Shown here: positions 31,900-42,219 of the stretch, one piece after another | Numbering within the stretch: the first letter of the stretch is position 1 | Layout: the number at the start of each line of letters is the position of its first letter | Assembly: GCF_030385785.1 (NCBI RefSeq) | Contig: NZ_JAUEDK010000009.1 | Location: 1-64,000, forward strand | Source: Crenobacter oryzisoli | GTDB taxonomy: Bacteria > Pseudomonadota > Gammaproteobacteria > Burkholderiales > Chromobacteriaceae | DNA: 64,000 bases | Direction: 5' to 3' | The notes under the pieces: model-generated | Database searches by the model: none | Told to the model about the DNA's origin: nothing | Seen by the model: only the letters and a program-made list of their open reading frames with translations | Made by a program: the position numbers and the translations under genes

Positions 31900-32253
31900 T
31901 TAACCGGCAGCCAGTTCGCGGCGCTTCTCGCGCACGTAGCCGACCACGCCGACGAAGAACAGCACGGTCAGCGCCACTTCGGCGAGTGCCAGCTGCTGCG
32001 CGAGACCGCGGTCGGCCCAGCCACGCATCACCCCCTCCATGAAGAAGGCCAAGATGAACATGCTTGACCACTGGTAGGTGTAGACCCGCTCCTTCAGGAT
32101 CCCCATCAAGGGCAGCAACAGCAGCGCCGCTTTCAACGCCAGGAACGAACCGCCCGGGCGTAACGGCGCGAGCCACAGCTCCCAAGCCAGCGACAGGAAA
32201 ATCAGCGCGAGCAGCGCCAGCACCGCAAGCCAGTGAAACGGCCGGGAACTCAT
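31900..32253 (-). CDS. DUF2069 membrane protein
   Basis: This 117-residue protein has four hydrophobic segments (WLAVLALLALIFLSLAWELW, LKAALLLLPLMGIL, SSMFILAFFMEGVMRGW, LAEVALTVLFFVGVVGYV) and a basic C-terminus. It matches the DUF2069 family of small proteobacterial membrane proteins of unknown role. It is coupled to tatC by an ATGA overlap, so it is the last gene of the his-tat transcript. Confidence 0.82.
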   Translation of the reverse strand: MSSRPFHWLAVLALLALIFLSLAWELWLAPLRPGGSFLALKAALLLLPLMGILKERVYTYQWSSMFILAFFMEGVMRGWADRGLAQQLALAEVALTVLFFVGVVGYVREKRRELAAG

Positions 32254-32993
32254 GCCTGTTCCGCCTCGCTATCGTCGCGCTTGATCGGCTTGCCGAGGAA
32301 CACCGACATCACGATGCCCGCCTCGTAGAGCAGCCACAACGGCACCGCCAACATGGTCTGCGATAACACATCCGGCGGGGTTACGATCGCTGCGATCACG
32401 AAGGAAGCGACGATCACGTAGGGCCGCCCCTGGCGCAGCGTTGCGACCGACACCACTCCCATCTTGGTCAGCAAGATCACGACCACCGGCACCTCGAAGG
32501 TGACACCGAACGCGATGAACATGCCGAGCACGAACGACAAGTACTTGTCGATGTCGGTCATCATCGACACCCCGCTCGGGGTCACCGAGCTCATGAAGTG
32601 GAACACGATCGGGAACACGAGGAAGTATGCAAAAGACATACCCACGAAGAACAGTACCACGCTCGCCACCACCAACGGCAGCACCAGACGCTTCTCGTGG
32701 GTGTACAGCGCCGGCGCGACAAAGGCCCAGACCTGGTACAGCGTGTGCGGCAGCGAGATCAGGAACGCCACCAGCATGGTGACCTTCAGTGGCACGAAGA
32801 ACGGCGCGGTCACATCGGTGGCGATCATGCGGCTACCGGCTGGCAGCACGTCCATCAACGGTTTGGCGAGCAGATGATAGATGTCGCCCGACCAGTGGAA
32901 CAGGCCGAGAAACACGATCAATAGGCCGAGCAACGCCCGTACCAGACGGGTGCGCAGCTCGATCAGGTGGGCAAGGAGCGGTTGTTCGTTCAT
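32250..32993 (-). CDS. tatC: Sec-independent protein translocase subunit TatC
   Basis: This 247-residue membrane protein with six helices is the receptor for twin-arginine signal peptides. The N-terminal LLAHLIELRTRLVRALLG and the first periplasmic loop with LAKPLMDVLPAGSRMIAT are diagnostic, and FGVTFEVPVVVILL is the conserved fourth-helix region with the functional Glu. It overlaps tatB and the DUF2069 gene by ATGA. Confidence 0.97.
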   Translation of the reverse strand: MNEQPLLAHLIELRTRLVRALLGLLIVFLGLFHWSGDIYHLLAKPLMDVLPAGSRMIATDVTAPFFVPLKVTMLVAFLISLPHTLYQVWAFVAPALYTHEKRLVLPLVVASVVLFFVGMSFAYFLVFPIVFHFMSSVTPSGVSMMTDIDKYLSFVLGMFIAFGVTFEVPVVVILLTKMGVVSVATLRQGRPYVIVASFVIAAIVTPPDVLSQTMLAVPLWLLYEAGIVMSVFLGKPIKRDDSEAEQA

Positions 32994-33559
32994 GAATGAG
33001 ACGGAGGGGCCGGAGGAACGGCCGGCTGCGGGGTGGACGGCGTGTCGGAGGACGGCGACGTGACGGCCGATGTAGGCATCACGTAAGCGGACGGGTCGAT
33101 CAATGGCGCAGCCATTGCCATCGACGGTGCGACCACAGTCGGTACCGTTGGCGTGGCAACGGGCACATCGGCGGTCTGAATCTCGCCAGCCGCACCATGC
33201 AGGTTGGTATCGGCCGCGTGCACGGCATCGGCGACGCTGTCTTTCACCTCACCGAGCGCCTGCTCGGCCGTGGCTAGCTCGCCGCGCAACGTATCGGCGC
33301 TCGCCTTGACCTCGGCCAGCTCGGACTCGATGCGCCGCTGAAAGGTCTGGGCGGCGTCCTGGATGTCGCTTTGCAGCTCAGCCAGACCGGACAGGTTGGT
33401 TTCGCGCTGGATGTCGGACTTGACGCTAGTGACAAAACGCTGCAACCGCGCCACCAGTGCACCGACCGTACGGGCCACCGTCGGCAGACGCTCGGGGCCG
33501 AGCACCACCAACGCCACCACCCCGATCAGCAGCAGTTCGCCAAAACTGATATCGAACAC
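32990..33559 (-). CDS. tatB: Sec-independent protein translocase subunit TatB
   Basis: This 189-residue protein has an N-terminal membrane helix FDISFGELLLIGVVALVVLGPERLP with the TatB-type Glu8 and Gly-Pro hinge (quoted as GELLLIGVVALVVLGPERLP). An amphipathic helix and a long charged coiled coil follow, then a Pro/Thr-rich tail of about 60 residues (PSSDTPSTPQPAVPPAPP). With TatC it forms the substrate-binding complex. It lies 9 bp after tatA. Confidence 0.95.
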   Translation of the reverse strand: MFDISFGELLLIGVVALVVLGPERLPTVARTVGALVARLQRFVTSVKSDIQRETNLSGLAELQSDIQDAAQTFQRRIESELAEVKASADTLRGELATAEQALGEVKDSVADAVHAADTNLHGAAGEIQTADVPVATPTVPTVVAPSMAMAAPLIDPSAYVMPTSAVTSPSSDTPSTPQPAVPPAPPSHS

Positions 33560-33568
33560 AGCAGTGGC

Positions 33569-33778
33569 TTACTTCTTCTCGGCTTCGCCGTCGATCACGC
33601 GGCCGCTGTTTTGCTGCTCGGCAGCGTCGGCCTTCTCGTTCTCGCCCTTCATGCCTTCCTTGAAGCCACGCACCGCGCTGCCCAGGTCTTCGCCGACATT
33701 GCGCAGCTTCTTGGTGCCGAACACCATCACAACCACCAGCAGCACAATCAGCCAATGCCAAATGCTAAACGAACCCAT
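33569..33778 (-). CDS. tatA: Sec-independent protein translocase subunit TatA
   Basis: This is a 69-residue pore-forming subunit: short membrane helix [15 protein letters not shown], hinge, then amphipathic helix [19 protein letters not shown] and an acidic tail. It lies 64 bp after the HIT-protein gene and 9 bp before tatB, giving the order tatABC. Confidence 0.96.
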   Translation of the reverse strand: MGSFSIWHWLIVLLVVVMVFGTKKLRNVGEDLGSAVRGFKEGMKGENEKADAAEQQNSGRVIDGEAEKK

Positions 33779-33842
33779 GGTACTTCCTTCCTCAATATTA
33801 CCGGGCCCCCGGCACCCTGCCCGACCCGTTCAATCTTCTGCC

Positions 33843-34166
33843 TCAGCCCTTGTGCCCGAAGACGTGGATGTGCAGATGGAACACTTCCTGGCCGCCGCCG
33901 CGCCCGGTGTTGATGCCGGTCTTGAAGCCATGCCCGAGGCCTTGCTCGCTCGCGAGTTTCGGCGCCAGCGCCAGCATCTTGCCGAGCAGTGCTTCGTCGG
34001 CCGCTTCGGTCGTCGCGAGCGAGGTGATATGCCGCTTCGGGATGATCATGAAATGCACCGGTGCGATCGGACGGATGTCGTGGAAGGCAAACACTTCGTC
34101 GTCCTCGTACACCTTGCTGGCCGGCAGTTCGCCCGCCGCGATGCGGCAGAACAGGCAGTCGCTCAT
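33843..34166 (-). CDS. HIT-family nucleotide phosphoramidase (HinT-like)
   Basis: This 107-residue protein has the Cys-containing start MSDCLFCRIAAGELPASKVYE, FAFHDIRPIAPVHFMIIPKRH and the HIT triad HLHIHVFGHKG at the C-terminus. HinT hydrolyses AMP-N-linked substrates. The hisE-HIT-tatA order is usual in betaproteobacteria. The start was set at 34166 by homology. Confidence 0.93.
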   Translation of the reverse strand: MSDCLFCRIAAGELPASKVYEDDEVFAFHDIRPIAPVHFMIIPKRHITSLATTEAADEALLGKMLALAPKLASEQGLGHGFKTGINTGRGGGQEVFHLHIHVFGHKG

Positions 34167-34180
34167 CGTGATCCCCTCAA

Positions 34181-34507
34181 TCAGTTCTTGGGACGCGACG
34201 CTTTTTCGTCGAGCCCGGAAATGCCTTCGCGGCGCCTCAGTTCGGCCAGCACGTCGTCCGGACGCAGGCCGTGATAGGTCAGCAGCACCATCGTATGGAA
34301 CCACAGGTCAGCCACCTCGCGCACCAACGGCAGTTTTTCGCCGTCCTTCGATGCCATCAGAACTTCGGCGGCCTCCTCGGCCACTTTTTTCAGGATCGCG
34401 TCCTCGCCCTTGTGAAACAGCGAGGCAACGTACGAACTCTGTGGGCTGGCTTCGCGGCGCGCCTCCAGCGTGTCCGCGATCGATGCGAGAATCTCGGCGG
34501 AGACCAT
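34181..34507 (-). CDS. hisE: Phosphoribosyl-ATP pyrophosphatase
   Basis: This 108-residue MazG-fold enzyme performs step 2 of histidine synthesis. [29 protein letters not shown] carries the Glu-rich metal site (EEAAE), and [15 protein letters not shown] completes it. It is separate from HisI, as in betaproteobacteria. A gap of 113 bp to hisI contains no gene but ends in AGGAAAGGA ahead of this start. Confidence 0.95.
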   Translation of the reverse strand: MVSAEILASIADTLEARREASPQSSYVASLFHKGEDAILKKVAEEAAEVLMASKDGEKLPLVREVADLWFHTMVLLTYHGLRPDDVLAELRRREGISGLDEKASRPKN

Positions 34508-34620
34508 GCTTATCCTTTCCTGGCACCGGCCCACGCCGATGCGTCTCAGTCTGTTCGTTACAAATATCTGATGATCTAAAACAATTCTACCCGGCAACGC
34601 AGAGGACGTCTCGTCCCGAC

Positions 34621-35016
34621 TCAGTGGCCGTGGCCGTGCGCGTAGATCGACTTCGGGTCCTTCAACACCTCGTCGACGACGACCCACTCACCATCCTCGA
34701 AACGACGGTAGAAGCAGCTCTCGCGACCGGTATGGCAGGCGATACCCCCTTGCTGCTCGATCTGCATGACCACCACGTCACCGTCGCAGTCGAGGCGCAG
34801 TTCCTTGACCGCCTGCAGGTGGCCTGACTCTTCACCCTTCTTCCACAAGCGGCTGCGCGAGCGGCTCCAGTAATGGGCGATCTTGGTATCGGCGGTCAAC
34901 GCCAGCGACTCGCGGTTCATCCACGCCACCATCAGCACCCGGCCGGTCTCGGCGTCCTGCGCAATCGCCGGCACCAGACCATCCTGGTCCCACTTCACTT
35001 CATCAAGCCAATTCAT
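34621..35016 (-). CDS. hisI: Phosphoribosyl-AMP cyclohydrolase
   Basis: This 131-residue enzyme performs step 3 of histidine synthesis. [21 protein letters not shown] is the start signature (from [17 protein letters not shown]); [13 protein letters not shown] supplies Mg-binding Asp residues, and [15 protein letters not shown] the zinc Cys residues. The start at 35016 fits homology and has AAAAGG upstream. A 133-bp gap to hisF holds only a weak hairpin. Confidence 0.95.
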   Translation of the reverse strand: MNWLDEVKWDQDGLVPAIAQDAETGRVLMVAWMNRESLALTADTKIAHYWSRSRSRLWKKGEESGHLQAVKELRLDCDGDVVVMQIEQQGGIACHTGRESCFYRRFEDGEWVVVDEVLKDPKSIYAHGHGH

Positions 35017-35149
35017 CCGCAAAAACCTTTTTAGCCACAGAACCCACAAAATCCCCAGACCAGAAAAGAAGCCTGCTTCGGCAGCACCACAGACACGGGG
35101 TTTGCTTCTCTTTACCGCAGTTCAGTGGCCCCTGTGACACAACCTCTTT

Positions 35150-35917
35150 TTAAAGCCGTACTTCGATCCCGGCTGCCTGCATCGCCAGCTTCGCTTCGCG
35201 CACGGTGTACTCGCCGAAGTGGAAAATGCTCGCCGCCAACACCGCGTCGGCGTGGCCTTGCTTCACGCCGTCGACCAGATGCTGAAGATTACCGACGCCA
35301 CCCGACGCAATCACCGGGATGTCGACCGCATCGGACACCGCGCGGGTCAGCGACAGGTTGAAGCCGATCTTGGTGCCGTCGCGGTCCATGCTGGTCAACA
35401 GAATCTCGCCTGCGCCGTACGCCTGCATCTTTCTTGCCCATTCGACCGCATCGAGGCCGGTCCGGTTTCGTCCGCCGTGCGTGAAAACCTCCCAGCGGTC
35501 GTTGTCCGGCGTCACGGCCTTGGCGTCGATCGCCACCACGATGCACTGGCTGCCGAAGCGGTCGGACGCCTCGCGCACCAAGTCGGGGTTGGTCACTGCC
35601 GAGGTATTGATGCTGACCTTGTCCGCGCCGGCGTTGAGCAGGCGACGGATATCATCGACACGGCGCACGCCGCCGCCAACGGTCAGCGGGATGAACACTT
35701 GCGAGGCGACCGACTCGATCACGTGCAAGATCAGGTCGCGGTCGTCGCTACTGGCGGTGATGTCGAGGAAGGTCAGCTCGTCGGCGCCTTCATCGTTGTA
35801 GCGTCGCGCGATGTCGACCGGGTCGCCGGCGTCTCGCAGCCCCTCGAAGTTGACGCCCTTGACCACGCGACCGGCGGTGACATCGAGGCAAGGGATGATG
35901 CGTTTGGCTAGGGCCAT
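35150..35917 (-). CDS. hisF: Imidazole glycerol phosphate synthase, cyclase subunit
   Basis: This is a 255-residue TIM barrel. [21 protein letters not shown] has the catalytic Asp (CLDV; here residue 12), [13 protein letters not shown] and the second catalytic Asp in [12 protein letters not shown] follow. It joins HisH to make imidazole glycerol phosphate and AICAR. 79 bp after hisA. Confidence 0.97.
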   Translation of the reverse strand: MALAKRIIPCLDVTAGRVVKGVNFEGLRDAGDPVDIARRYNDEGADELTFLDITASSDDRDLILHVIESVASQVFIPLTVGGGVRRVDDIRRLLNAGADKVSINTSAVTNPDLVREASDRFGSQCIVVAIDAKAVTPDNDRWEVFTHGGRNRTGLDAVEWARKMQAYGAGEILLTSMDRDGTKIGFNLSLTRAVSDAVDIPVIASGGVGNLQHLVDGVKQGHADAVLAASIFHFGEYTVREAKLAMQAAGIEVRL

Positions 35918-35996
35918 GATGGGATACTCACAGTGCAGGGGCGCAGGGTTGGCCGAACACCGGCCCTCCCTGCGCCCCGATCGGGTGATGCTTGAA

Positions 35997-36740
35997 TCAG
36001 GCTTCGGACAGCTCGTCGGCCAGGGCCTGGGCCTGCGCGAAATCGATGCTGCCTTCGTAGATGGCACGACCGGTGATCGCGCCCTCGATGCCCTCGCCCT
36101 CGACCGCGCACAGACCGCGCACGTCGTCGAGATTGGTCAGACCGCCCGAGGCGATCACCGGCACGGTCAGCGCCTGCGCCAGCTTCACGGTGGCGTCGAT
36201 GTTGACACCATTCATCATGCCGTCGCGACCAATGTCGGTGTAGATCACCGAGGCCACGCCGTAATCCTGGAAGCGCTTGGCCATCTCGATCACGTCATGG
36301 TTGGTGACCTTGGCCCACCCGTCGATCGCCACTTTGCCGTCCTTGGCATCGAGGCCGACGATCACCTGGCCCGGGAAGGCGTCGCAGGCGTCGTGCAGGA
36401 AGCCCGGGGTCTTCACCGCCGCGGTGCCGATGATCACGTATTCGAGGCCCAGATCGAGGTACTTTTCGATGGTGTCGAGGTCGCGGATGCCACCGCCGAG
36501 TTGCACCGGCATGTCGTTACCGACGGCGGCCAGGATCTCGCGGATCACCGACAGATTCTTCGGCTTACCGGCGAACGCGCCGTTCAGATCCACCAGATGC
36601 AGCCGGCGTGCGCCCTGATCGCGCCAATGCAGCGCGACCTTGACCGGGTCGTCGGAGAATACGGTGGCGTCGTCCATCACGCCTTGTTTGAGGCGGACAC
36701 ACTGACCGTCTTTCAGGTCGATAGCGGGGATGAGCAGCAT
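35997..36740 (-). CDS. hisA: Phosphoribosyl-ProFAR isomerase
   Basis: This is a 247-residue TIM barrel related to His[20 protein letters not shown] carries the catalytic Asp, [16 protein letters not shown] and [15 protein letters not shown] the second. Step 4 of the pathway. 23 bp after hisH. Confidence 0.97.
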   Translation of the reverse strand: MLLIPAIDLKDGQCVRLKQGVMDDATVFSDDPVKVALHWRDQGARRLHLVDLNGAFAGKPKNLSVIREILAAVGNDMPVQLGGGIRDLDTIEKYLDLGLEYVIIGTAAVKTPGFLHDACDAFPGQVIVGLDAKDGKVAIDGWAKVTNHDVIEMAKRFQDYGVASVIYTDIGRDGMMNGVNIDATVKLAQALTVPVIASGGLTNLDDVRGLCAVEGEGIEGAITGRAIYEGSIDFAQAQALADELSEA

Positions 36741-36763
36741 GATGCGTTGCGTCGTTCTAGAAG

Positions 36764-37405
36764 TTAAACAGTGCCGTCCCAGGCGAGGAAATTCTTCATC
36801 AGCTGAAGACCCGCGCGGTGGCTCTTTTCGGTGTGAAACTGGGTCGCGAACACATTATCGCGTCCGATGATGCATGAGAAGCGCTCAGGGTACTCGCTCT
36901 CGGCGAGGCTCAGGTCGGCCTCGGCCGGCGCAAAATAGTAGCTGTGCACGAAATAGAAGCGCTCGCCGTCTGCCACGCCGGCAAACAGCGGGTGCGGCCG
37001 GGTCTGATACACCCGGTTCCAGCCCATGTGCGGCACCTTCAACCGTTCACCCTGGGCGTCGGTCAGGCCGCGGGCAAAGCGCTTCACCTCGCCGCGGAAC
37101 AGGCCGAGGCCGGGTGTATCGCCCTCCTCGCTGTGCTCGAGGAGCAGCTGAGCGCCGACGCAGATGCCGAAGAACGGCTTCGTCGCCGCACTCTCGCGCA
37201 CGGCCTCGGCCAAGCCATGGGCGTTCAGCTCGCGCATGCAGTCGGGCATCGCACCCTGGCCGGGAAACACCACCTTATCGGCACGAATCACTACGTCCGG
37301 GTCGCTGGTCAGCAAGACCTCAGCACCGACTTCGTTGACGGCTTCGATCGACTTGAGCACCGAATGCAGGTTGCCCATGCCGTAATCAATAACGGCGACT
37401 TTCAT
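36764..37405 (-). CDS. hisH: Imidazole glycerol phosphate synthase, glutaminase subunit
   Basis: This is a 213-residue class I glutamine amidotransferase: [16 protein letters not shown] at the start, the oxyanion segment [10 protein letters not shown], catalytic Cys in [18 protein letters not shown], and the His-Glu pair in [14 protein letters not shown]. It supplies ammonia to HisF. The start at 37405 is set by the conserved first strand; it follows the broken VOC gene by 2 bp. Confidence 0.97.
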   Translation of the reverse strand: MKVAVIDYGMGNLHSVLKSIEAVNEVGAEVLLTSDPDVVIRADKVVFPGQGAMPDCMRELNAHGLAEAVRESAATKPFFGICVGAQLLLEHSEEGDTPGLGLFRGEVKRFARGLTDAQGERLKVPHMGWNRVYQTRPHPLFAGVADGERFYFVHSYYFAPAEADLSLAESEYPERFSCIIGRDNVFATQFHTEKSHRAGLQLMKNFLAWDGTV

Positions 37406-37407
37406 GT

Positions 37408-37676
37408 TCAATGTGTCAGGTTCGAGGTGTAGCAAAACTCCAGCGCAATCCCGCTGGGGTCGGTAAAAAACACCGCGTCATAGCTGTCGCTGTAACGCGG
37501 ACACTCGGCCGGCGACTCGGTCGCCGTTGCGCCCTGCACCAGCAAGACCACCGCATACCGCGCATCGCGCGGCGACCAGCCCATAGCGACATCAGCCGGT
37601 CGTTGCACGTCAAGCTCTCGTTCAGATCGCGCACGCGCAGGCAAAGATGGTTCAGCCCCGGCGCGATCGTGCTCAT
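37408..37676 (-). pseudogene. Broken glyoxalase/VOC-superfamily gene inside the his operon
   Basis: The ATG at 37676 overlaps the hisB stop (ATGA) and reads [20 protein letters not shown], a typical VOC-domain start. After about 28 codons the similarity moves to another frame (AMGWSPRDARYAVVLL), and that frame then jumps to the end of the fold (CPRYSDSYDAVFFTDPSGIALEF). The middle of the domain, about 50 residues, is missing. A frameshift near 37595 plus an internal deletion therefore disables it. The intact start junction suggests that it was once a working, translationally coupled member of the operon. Confidence 0.75.
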
Positions 37677-38266
37677 GCGGTCAGCGTGCCCTTGGTCGAC
37701 GGGGTGATGCCCGCCATGCGGTCGTCGAACTCGCAAGCCATGCGCAGCGCGCGGCCGAAGGCCTTGAATGCGGTTTCGGCCTGGTGATGGCTGTTCACCC
37801 CGCGCAGGTTGTCGATATGCAGCGTCACCATGCTGTGGTTGACGAAGCCGTGGAAGAACTCGCTGAACAGGTCGACGTCGAAACCGCCGATCGCGGCACG
37901 GGTGAAATCGATGTGGTATTGCAGCCCCGGCCGGCCGGACAGGTCGATCACAACGCGGCTCAGCGCCTCGTCGAGCGGCACGTAGGCGTGGCCGTAACGG
38001 CGGATGCCCTTCTTGTCGCCGATCGCCTTGGCAAAGGCCTGGCCGAAGGTAATGCCGATATCTTCGACGGTATGGTGCGCATCGATGTGCAGGTCGCCCT
38101 TCGCGACGATGTCGATATCGATCAGGCCGTGACGAGCGATCTGGTCGATCATGTGGTCGAGAAAGGGCACGCCGGTGTCGAAACGGCCGACGCCGGTACC
38201 ATCGAGGTTGATCGAAACGGTGATCTGGGTTTCCAGCGTGTTGCGGGTTACGGTAGCGGTACGCAT
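37673..38266 (-). CDS. hisB: Imidazoleglycerol-phosphate dehydratase
   Basis: This is a 197-residue monofunctional form (no N-terminal phosphatase). [16 protein letters not shown] and [20 protein letters not shown] supply Mn-binding His residues; the repeat HGFVNHSM ... [16 protein letters not shown] supplies the second set. Step 6 of the pathway. The ATG at 38266 comes two bases after the hisC stop; an in-frame TTG at 38278 is less likely. Confidence 0.97.
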   Translation of the reverse strand: MRTATVTRNTLETQITVSINLDGTGVGRFDTGVPFLDHMIDQIARHGLIDIDIVAKGDLHIDAHHTVEDIGITFGQAFAKAIGDKKGIRRYGHAYVPLDEALSRVVIDLSGRPGLQYHIDFTRAAIGGFDVDLFSEFFHGFVNHSMVTLHIDNLRGVNSHHQAETAFKAFGRALRMACEFDDRMAGITPSTKGTLTA

Positions 38267-38267
38267 T

Positions 38268-39341
38268 TCAAAGGCCAAAATAGTCGTTCAGCACGGCCAG
38301 CACCGCACTGTTCTCGTCGGGCGTGCCGACGGTGAAGCGCAGGCAATGCGCCAGCAGTGGGTGGGAACCGTGCAAGGTCTTGATCAGAATCTTGCGCTGT
38401 TTCAGTGCATCGAACAGCGCGGGGGCGTCCGGTACTCGGGCGGTGACGAAGTTGGCCTCGGACGGGAACACCGTCACACCGGCAAAGCCGGCCAGCGCAT
38501 CGGCCAACTTGGCCCGCTCGCTGCGCAGTGTCTCAGCCTGGCCATCGAACACCGCCCGCTGTTCAAGCGCAAAGCGCGCGGCAGCCAGCGTCAGCACGTT
38601 GACGTTATAGGGTGGGCGCAGCTTGTCGAGCTCGGCAATCCACGCCGCGCTGCCGGCGGCATAACCGAGCCGGATGCCCGCGAGCCCAAGCTTCGACAGC
38701 GTGCGCATCACCAGCAGCTTGTCGACCGAGCCGGCAAGGCTCATAAAGCTGTCGTCGGCGAAGGCCTGATACGCTTCGTCGATCACAACCAGTCCTGGCG
38801 CAGCGTCGAGGATAGCCTCGACATCGCTGCGCGCGAATCGGTTGCCAGTCGGATTGTTCGGATATGCCAGGTAGACCACCGCCGGCCGGTGCTCGGCGAT
38901 GGCGGCGAGCATCGCCGGCAGATCGAGGCTGAAGTCGGCCTTCAGCGGCACGCCGACGTAGTCGAGGCCGGAGAACAGCGCGTTCATCCTGTACATCACG
39001 AAAGACGGCTCCGGGGCGACCACGCTCGCGCCGGGACGCGCCACGGCCTGGCTGATCAGCGTGATGATCTCGTCCGACCCGTTGCCGAGCAACACTGCAG
39101 CGGAATCGGGAATGCCGAAGGCACGCTTCAGTTCGTCCTTCAGGCCCGCGCCGCTCGGGTCAGGGTAGCGGTTGATCGCGACCTCGGCCAAGCGCCGGCC
39201 CAGTTCGGCTGCCAGCGAGTCCGGCAGGCGATAGGGATTCTCCATCGCGTCGAGCTTGATATAGCCCGTCGCATCGGCGACATGATAGGCGCCGATGGCG
39301 AGGATTTCCGGGCGAACCCAAGCAGCTACAGACTGTTTCAT
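38268..39341 (-). CDS. hisC: Histidinol-phosphate aminotransferase
   Basis: This is a 357-residue PLP enzyme of fold type [13 protein letters not shown] at the N-terminus, [12 protein letters not shown] for the cofactor ring, VIDEAYQAF, and [14 protein letters not shown] with the Schiff-base Lys. GGGA lies ahead of the start at 39341. A gap of 100 bp to hisD shows no gene. Confidence 0.96.
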   Translation of the reverse strand: MKQSVAAWVRPEILAIGAYHVADATGYIKLDAMENPYRLPDSLAAELGRRLAEVAINRYPDPSGAGLKDELKRAFGIPDSAAVLLGNGSDEIITLISQAVARPGASVVAPEPSFVMYRMNALFSGLDYVGVPLKADFSLDLPAMLAAIAEHRPAVVYLAYPNNPTGNRFARSDVEAILDAAPGLVVIDEAYQAFADDSFMSLAGSVDKLLVMRTLSKLGLAGIRLGYAAGSAAWIAELDKLRPPYNVNVLTLAAARFALEQRAVFDGQAETLRSERAKLADALAGFAGVTVFPSEANFVTARVPDAPALFDALKQRKILIKTLHGSHPLLAHCLRFTVGTPDENSAVLAVLNDYFGL

Positions 39342-39441
39342 TTCCCTGTCCGCGGGCCATCTTGGCGGCACCGCTGTCTATACATCGTTGACTTGTCTAG
39401 GTTTTCATCCTACCGCGTTCAAGGCAACGCCGCCAAGGCAT

Positions 39442-40734
39442 TCAATCTTTCAGGCGCAGCTCGGCGGCGCGGGCGTGCGCAGTCAGCCCTTCGCCATGTG
39501 CGAGCAGGCTGGCGATACGACCGAGCGGCTGTGCTCCGGCCTCGGACACGCGGATCAGGCTGGTGCGCTTCTGGAAGTCATACACGCCCAGCGGACTGGC
39601 GAAGCGCGCAGTGCGGCTGGTCGGCAGGACGTGGTTCGGGCCGGCACAGTAATCGCCCAGACTCTCCGAGGTGAAACGCCCCATGAAGATGGCGCCGGCA
39701 TGCTTCAGCTTCGGCAGCCAAGCATCCGGATCAGCCACCGACAGCTCCAAGTGTTCTGGCGCGATGTAGTTGGCGATCTCGCAGGCTTCGTCCAGGTCGG
39801 CCACCTCGATCAGCGCACCGCGGTTGCCCAGCGATGCCTCGATGATGGTCCGGCGCGGCATCGTCGGCAGCAGCTTGGCGATGCTGGCCTCGACCCGGTT
39901 GAGGAATTCGGCCGACGGCGCCAGCAAGATGGCCTGGGCGATCTCGTCGTGCTCGGCCTGGCTGAACAAGTCCATCGCGATCCAGTCCGGATCGGTCTCG
40001 CCGTCGCACACCACTAGGATTTCCGACGGGCCGGCCACCATGTCGATGCCGACCACGCCGAACACGCGGCGCTTGGCCGCGGCCACGTAGGCGTTGCCCG
40101 GGCCGGTGATCTTGTCGACCTGCGGAATCGTCTCTGTGCCGTAGGCGAGTGCGGCCACGGCCTGCGCCCCGCCGGCGGTGAACACCTTGTCGACGCCGGC
40201 GATGTACGCGGCAGCCAGCACCAGGTCGTTCCTCTCGCCGTTCGGCGTCGGCACCACCATGATGATCTCGCCGACACCGGCTACCTTGGCCGGCAGCGCG
40301 TTCATCAGCACCGACGAAGGATAAGCGGCCTTGCCCCCCGGCACGTAGATGCCGACGCGGTCAAGCGCGGTGACCTGCTGTCCGAGCAGCGTACCGTCCT
40401 CGTCCTCGTAGCTCCACGACGCCATCCGCTGTTTCTCATGGTAGCGAGTAACTCGCGCCGCGGCGGCCTCCAGTGCCTCGCGCAGTGCCGCCGGCAGACG
40501 CTCGTGGGCCGCCTTCAGCTCGTCGCGGCTCAGCGTCAGGTCGGCGATGCTCTCGGCGTGCATGCGGTCGAAGCGGTTGGTGTACTCGACCACCGCCGCA
40601 TCGCCGCGAGCCTTCACGTCGTCGCAGATCGCGGCCACTGCCGCATCCACGGCCGGGTCCTGTGCGGTTTCGAACGCCAGTAGCGCCTTCAGGCGCTCGG
40701 CAAAGTCGGACTGGGATGAAGCTAGACGCAGCAT
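39442..40734 (-). CDS. hisD: Histidinol dehydrogenase
   Basis: This is a 430-residue zinc and NAD enzyme for the last two steps. [52 protein letters not shown] and [12 protein letters not shown] include the zinc-site Gln and His and the catalytic Glu/His set (APEHLEL near the C-terminus). 10 bp after hisG. Confidence 0.97.
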   Translation of the reverse strand: MLRLASSQSDFAERLKALLAFETAQDPAVDAAVAAICDDVKARGDAAVVEYTNRFDRMHAESIADLTLSRDELKAAHERLPAALREALEAAAARVTRYHEKQRMASWSYEDEDGTLLGQQVTALDRVGIYVPGGKAAYPSSVLMNALPAKVAGVGEIIMVVPTPNGERNDLVLAAAYIAGVDKVFTAGGAQAVAALAYGTETIPQVDKITGPGNAYVAAAKRRVFGVVGIDMVAGPSEILVVCDGETDPDWIAMDLFSQAEHDEIAQAILLAPSAEFLNRVEASIAKLLPTMPRRTIIEASLGNRGALIEVADLDEACEIANYIAPEHLELSVADPDAWLPKLKHAGAIFMGRFTSESLGDYCAGPNHVLPTSRTARFASPLGVYDFQKRTSLIRVSEAGAQPLGRIASLLAHGEGLTAHARAAELRLKD

Positions 40735-40744
40735 GGCATTACCT

Positions 40745-41386
40745 TCAGGCCGGCACCGCCGACGCGAAGGCGTCGAGCACCGGCTGGATCGTGTCGTATT
40801 TCAGTTTCAGCGCGGCCTGGTTCACCACCAGACGCGAGCTGATGTCGGCGATGTGTTCCACCGCTTCCAGGTTGTTCGCCTTCAGCGTGCCGCCGGTCGA
40901 CACCAGGTCGACGATGGCGTCGGCCAAACCCACCAGCGGCGCCAGCTCCATCGAGCCGTACAGCTTGATGATGTCGACGTGGACGCCCTTGGCCGCGAAG
41001 TGCTCGCGGGCGATCTGCGGGTATTTGGTCGCCACCTTCAGGCGGGCGCCCTGTGTCACCGCCGCGTGGTAGTCGAAGCCCTTCTTCACCGCCACCATCA
41101 TCCGGCACTTGGCGATATTGAGGTCGATTGGCTGGTAGAGGCCGGCACCGCCGTGCTCGATCAGCACATCGCGGCCGGCGATGCCGAGATCGGCCGCGCC
41201 GTACTGCACATAGGTCGGCACGTCCGAGGCGCGCACGATCACCAGCTGCACGTCCTCACGGTTGGTGCCGATGATCAGCTTGCGCGAGGACTCCGGGTTC
41301 TCCGCCGGTACAATGCCGGCGGCCGCCAGCAGCGGCAGCGTTTCGTCAAAAATCCGCCCCTTGGAAAGGGCAATGGTCAAAGTCAT
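40745..41386 (-). CDS. hisG: ATP phosphoribosyltransferase, short form
   Basis: This 213-residue enzyme performs step 1 of histidine synthesis. [32 protein letters not shown] and the PRPP loop [19 protein letters not shown] are present. It lacks the C-terminal regulatory domain of the long form, so it needs the HisZ subunit, which is not in this window. The ATG at 41386 is chosen; a TTG at 41401 is also in frame. Only 24 bp separate it from the PilZ gene upstream, leaving no room for a his leader peptide and attenuator. Confidence 0.95.
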   Translation of the reverse strand: MTLTIALSKGRIFDETLPLLAAAGIVPAENPESSRKLIIGTNREDVQLVIVRASDVPTYVQYGAADLGIAGRDVLIEHGGAGLYQPIDLNIAKCRMMVAVKKGFDYHAAVTQGARLKVATKYPQIAREHFAAKGVHVDIIKLYGSMELAPLVGLADAIVDLVSTGGTLKANNLEAVEHIADISSRLVVNQAALKLKYDTIQPVLDAFASAVPA

Positions 41387-41410
41387 GAGGCGTTCAATCA
41401 AAAACAGTAA

Positions 41411-42187
41411 TTAACCCACCAGGCTGCGTCGCTCTCGGTCGAGCTGGGCAACGAAGCGTTGTACCAGCGACTCCGTCGCATTGGACAGGGAGACGAAGGC
41501 ACAGCCCAGGCGCAACACCTGCTTGCCGTTGCGTTGCAGCACCGGCTGGTGGTGGCGGATTTCCAGGTCGACTCGCAGCACACCCAGCGGCTTGAGGTCG
41601 ATCTGACAGCCGGAGAAGACGGTACCGATCTCGTAGCCGGCATCGCTGGTATCGGGTAGCCACAGGCCGACCCCGCCCAGACTGATATCGAACAGCGGCA
41701 GCACCACCGGCCCGGCGGCATGATCGGCGATCTGGCACTCGATCGGCGCGCTGACCCGGGTCGGGACACGGAAGAATTCGCGACGCTGCAACTTGATCAC
41801 TTCGGGGGGCAGTGCTACTTCAAACGCTGGGCGGCCATCGAAGTTGACCTCGCGAACCCGGCCGGTCGAGAACTGGGTCTTTACCCCTTCCGGCGCGCAG
41901 ACAAATATTTGGCGATCGCTCGCCAGCAACTGCCGGTTGGCTTCGGCGTCGCCCCCCCAGTCGAAGACCAGCGTGCCGTTGCGCTGGTCAACTTCGAGCA
42001 GTCGGGTCAGGATGAAGGTTTTGCCGTGGTTGGAGAACACGGTCAGCATTTGCCCCGCGTTGACGATGCTCTTCAGATGATGGGCCACGCTAACCGGCGT
42101 GCTCAGCGTGAAGCGGGCAAGATCGAGCTGCTCGTCACTATCGGCGGTCAGCAATTGGGAAACAGTTTCTTCGGTCACTTGAGTCAT
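41411..42187 (-). CDS. PilZ-domain c-di-GMP-binding protein, YcgR-like
   Basis: This is a 258-residue protein: an N-terminal YcgR_2/PilZN domain (about 20-120, LARFTLSTPVSVAHHLKSIV) and a C-terminal PilZ domain (about 130-240) with both c-di-GMP motifs, RREFFRVP (RxxxR type) and DISLGGVGL (DxSxxG type). In enterobacteria YcgR brakes the flagellar motor. Its position directly upstream of hisG and after sco1 is not functionally obvious. Confidence 0.88.
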   Translation of the reverse strand: MTQVTEETVSQLLTADSDEQLDLARFTLSTPVSVAHHLKSIVNAGQMLTVFSNHGKTFILTRLLEVDQRNGTLVFDWGGDAEANRQLLASDRQIFVCAPEGVKTQFSTGRVREVNFDGRPAFEVALPPEVIKLQRREFFRVPTRVSAPIECQIADHAAGPVVLPLFDISLGGVGLWLPDTSDAGYEIGTVFSGCQIDLKPLGVLRVDLEIRHHQPVLQRNGKQVLRLGCAFVSLSNATESLVQRFVAQLDRERRSLVG

Positions 42188-42219
42188 CCAGGCTCGTCAG
42201 ACAATCGGCGGCGAACAGT

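Noticed and set aside
41387-41410. A his leader peptide and attenuator
   Set aside because: Only 24 bp lie between the PilZ gene and hisG, and no run of His codons is present.
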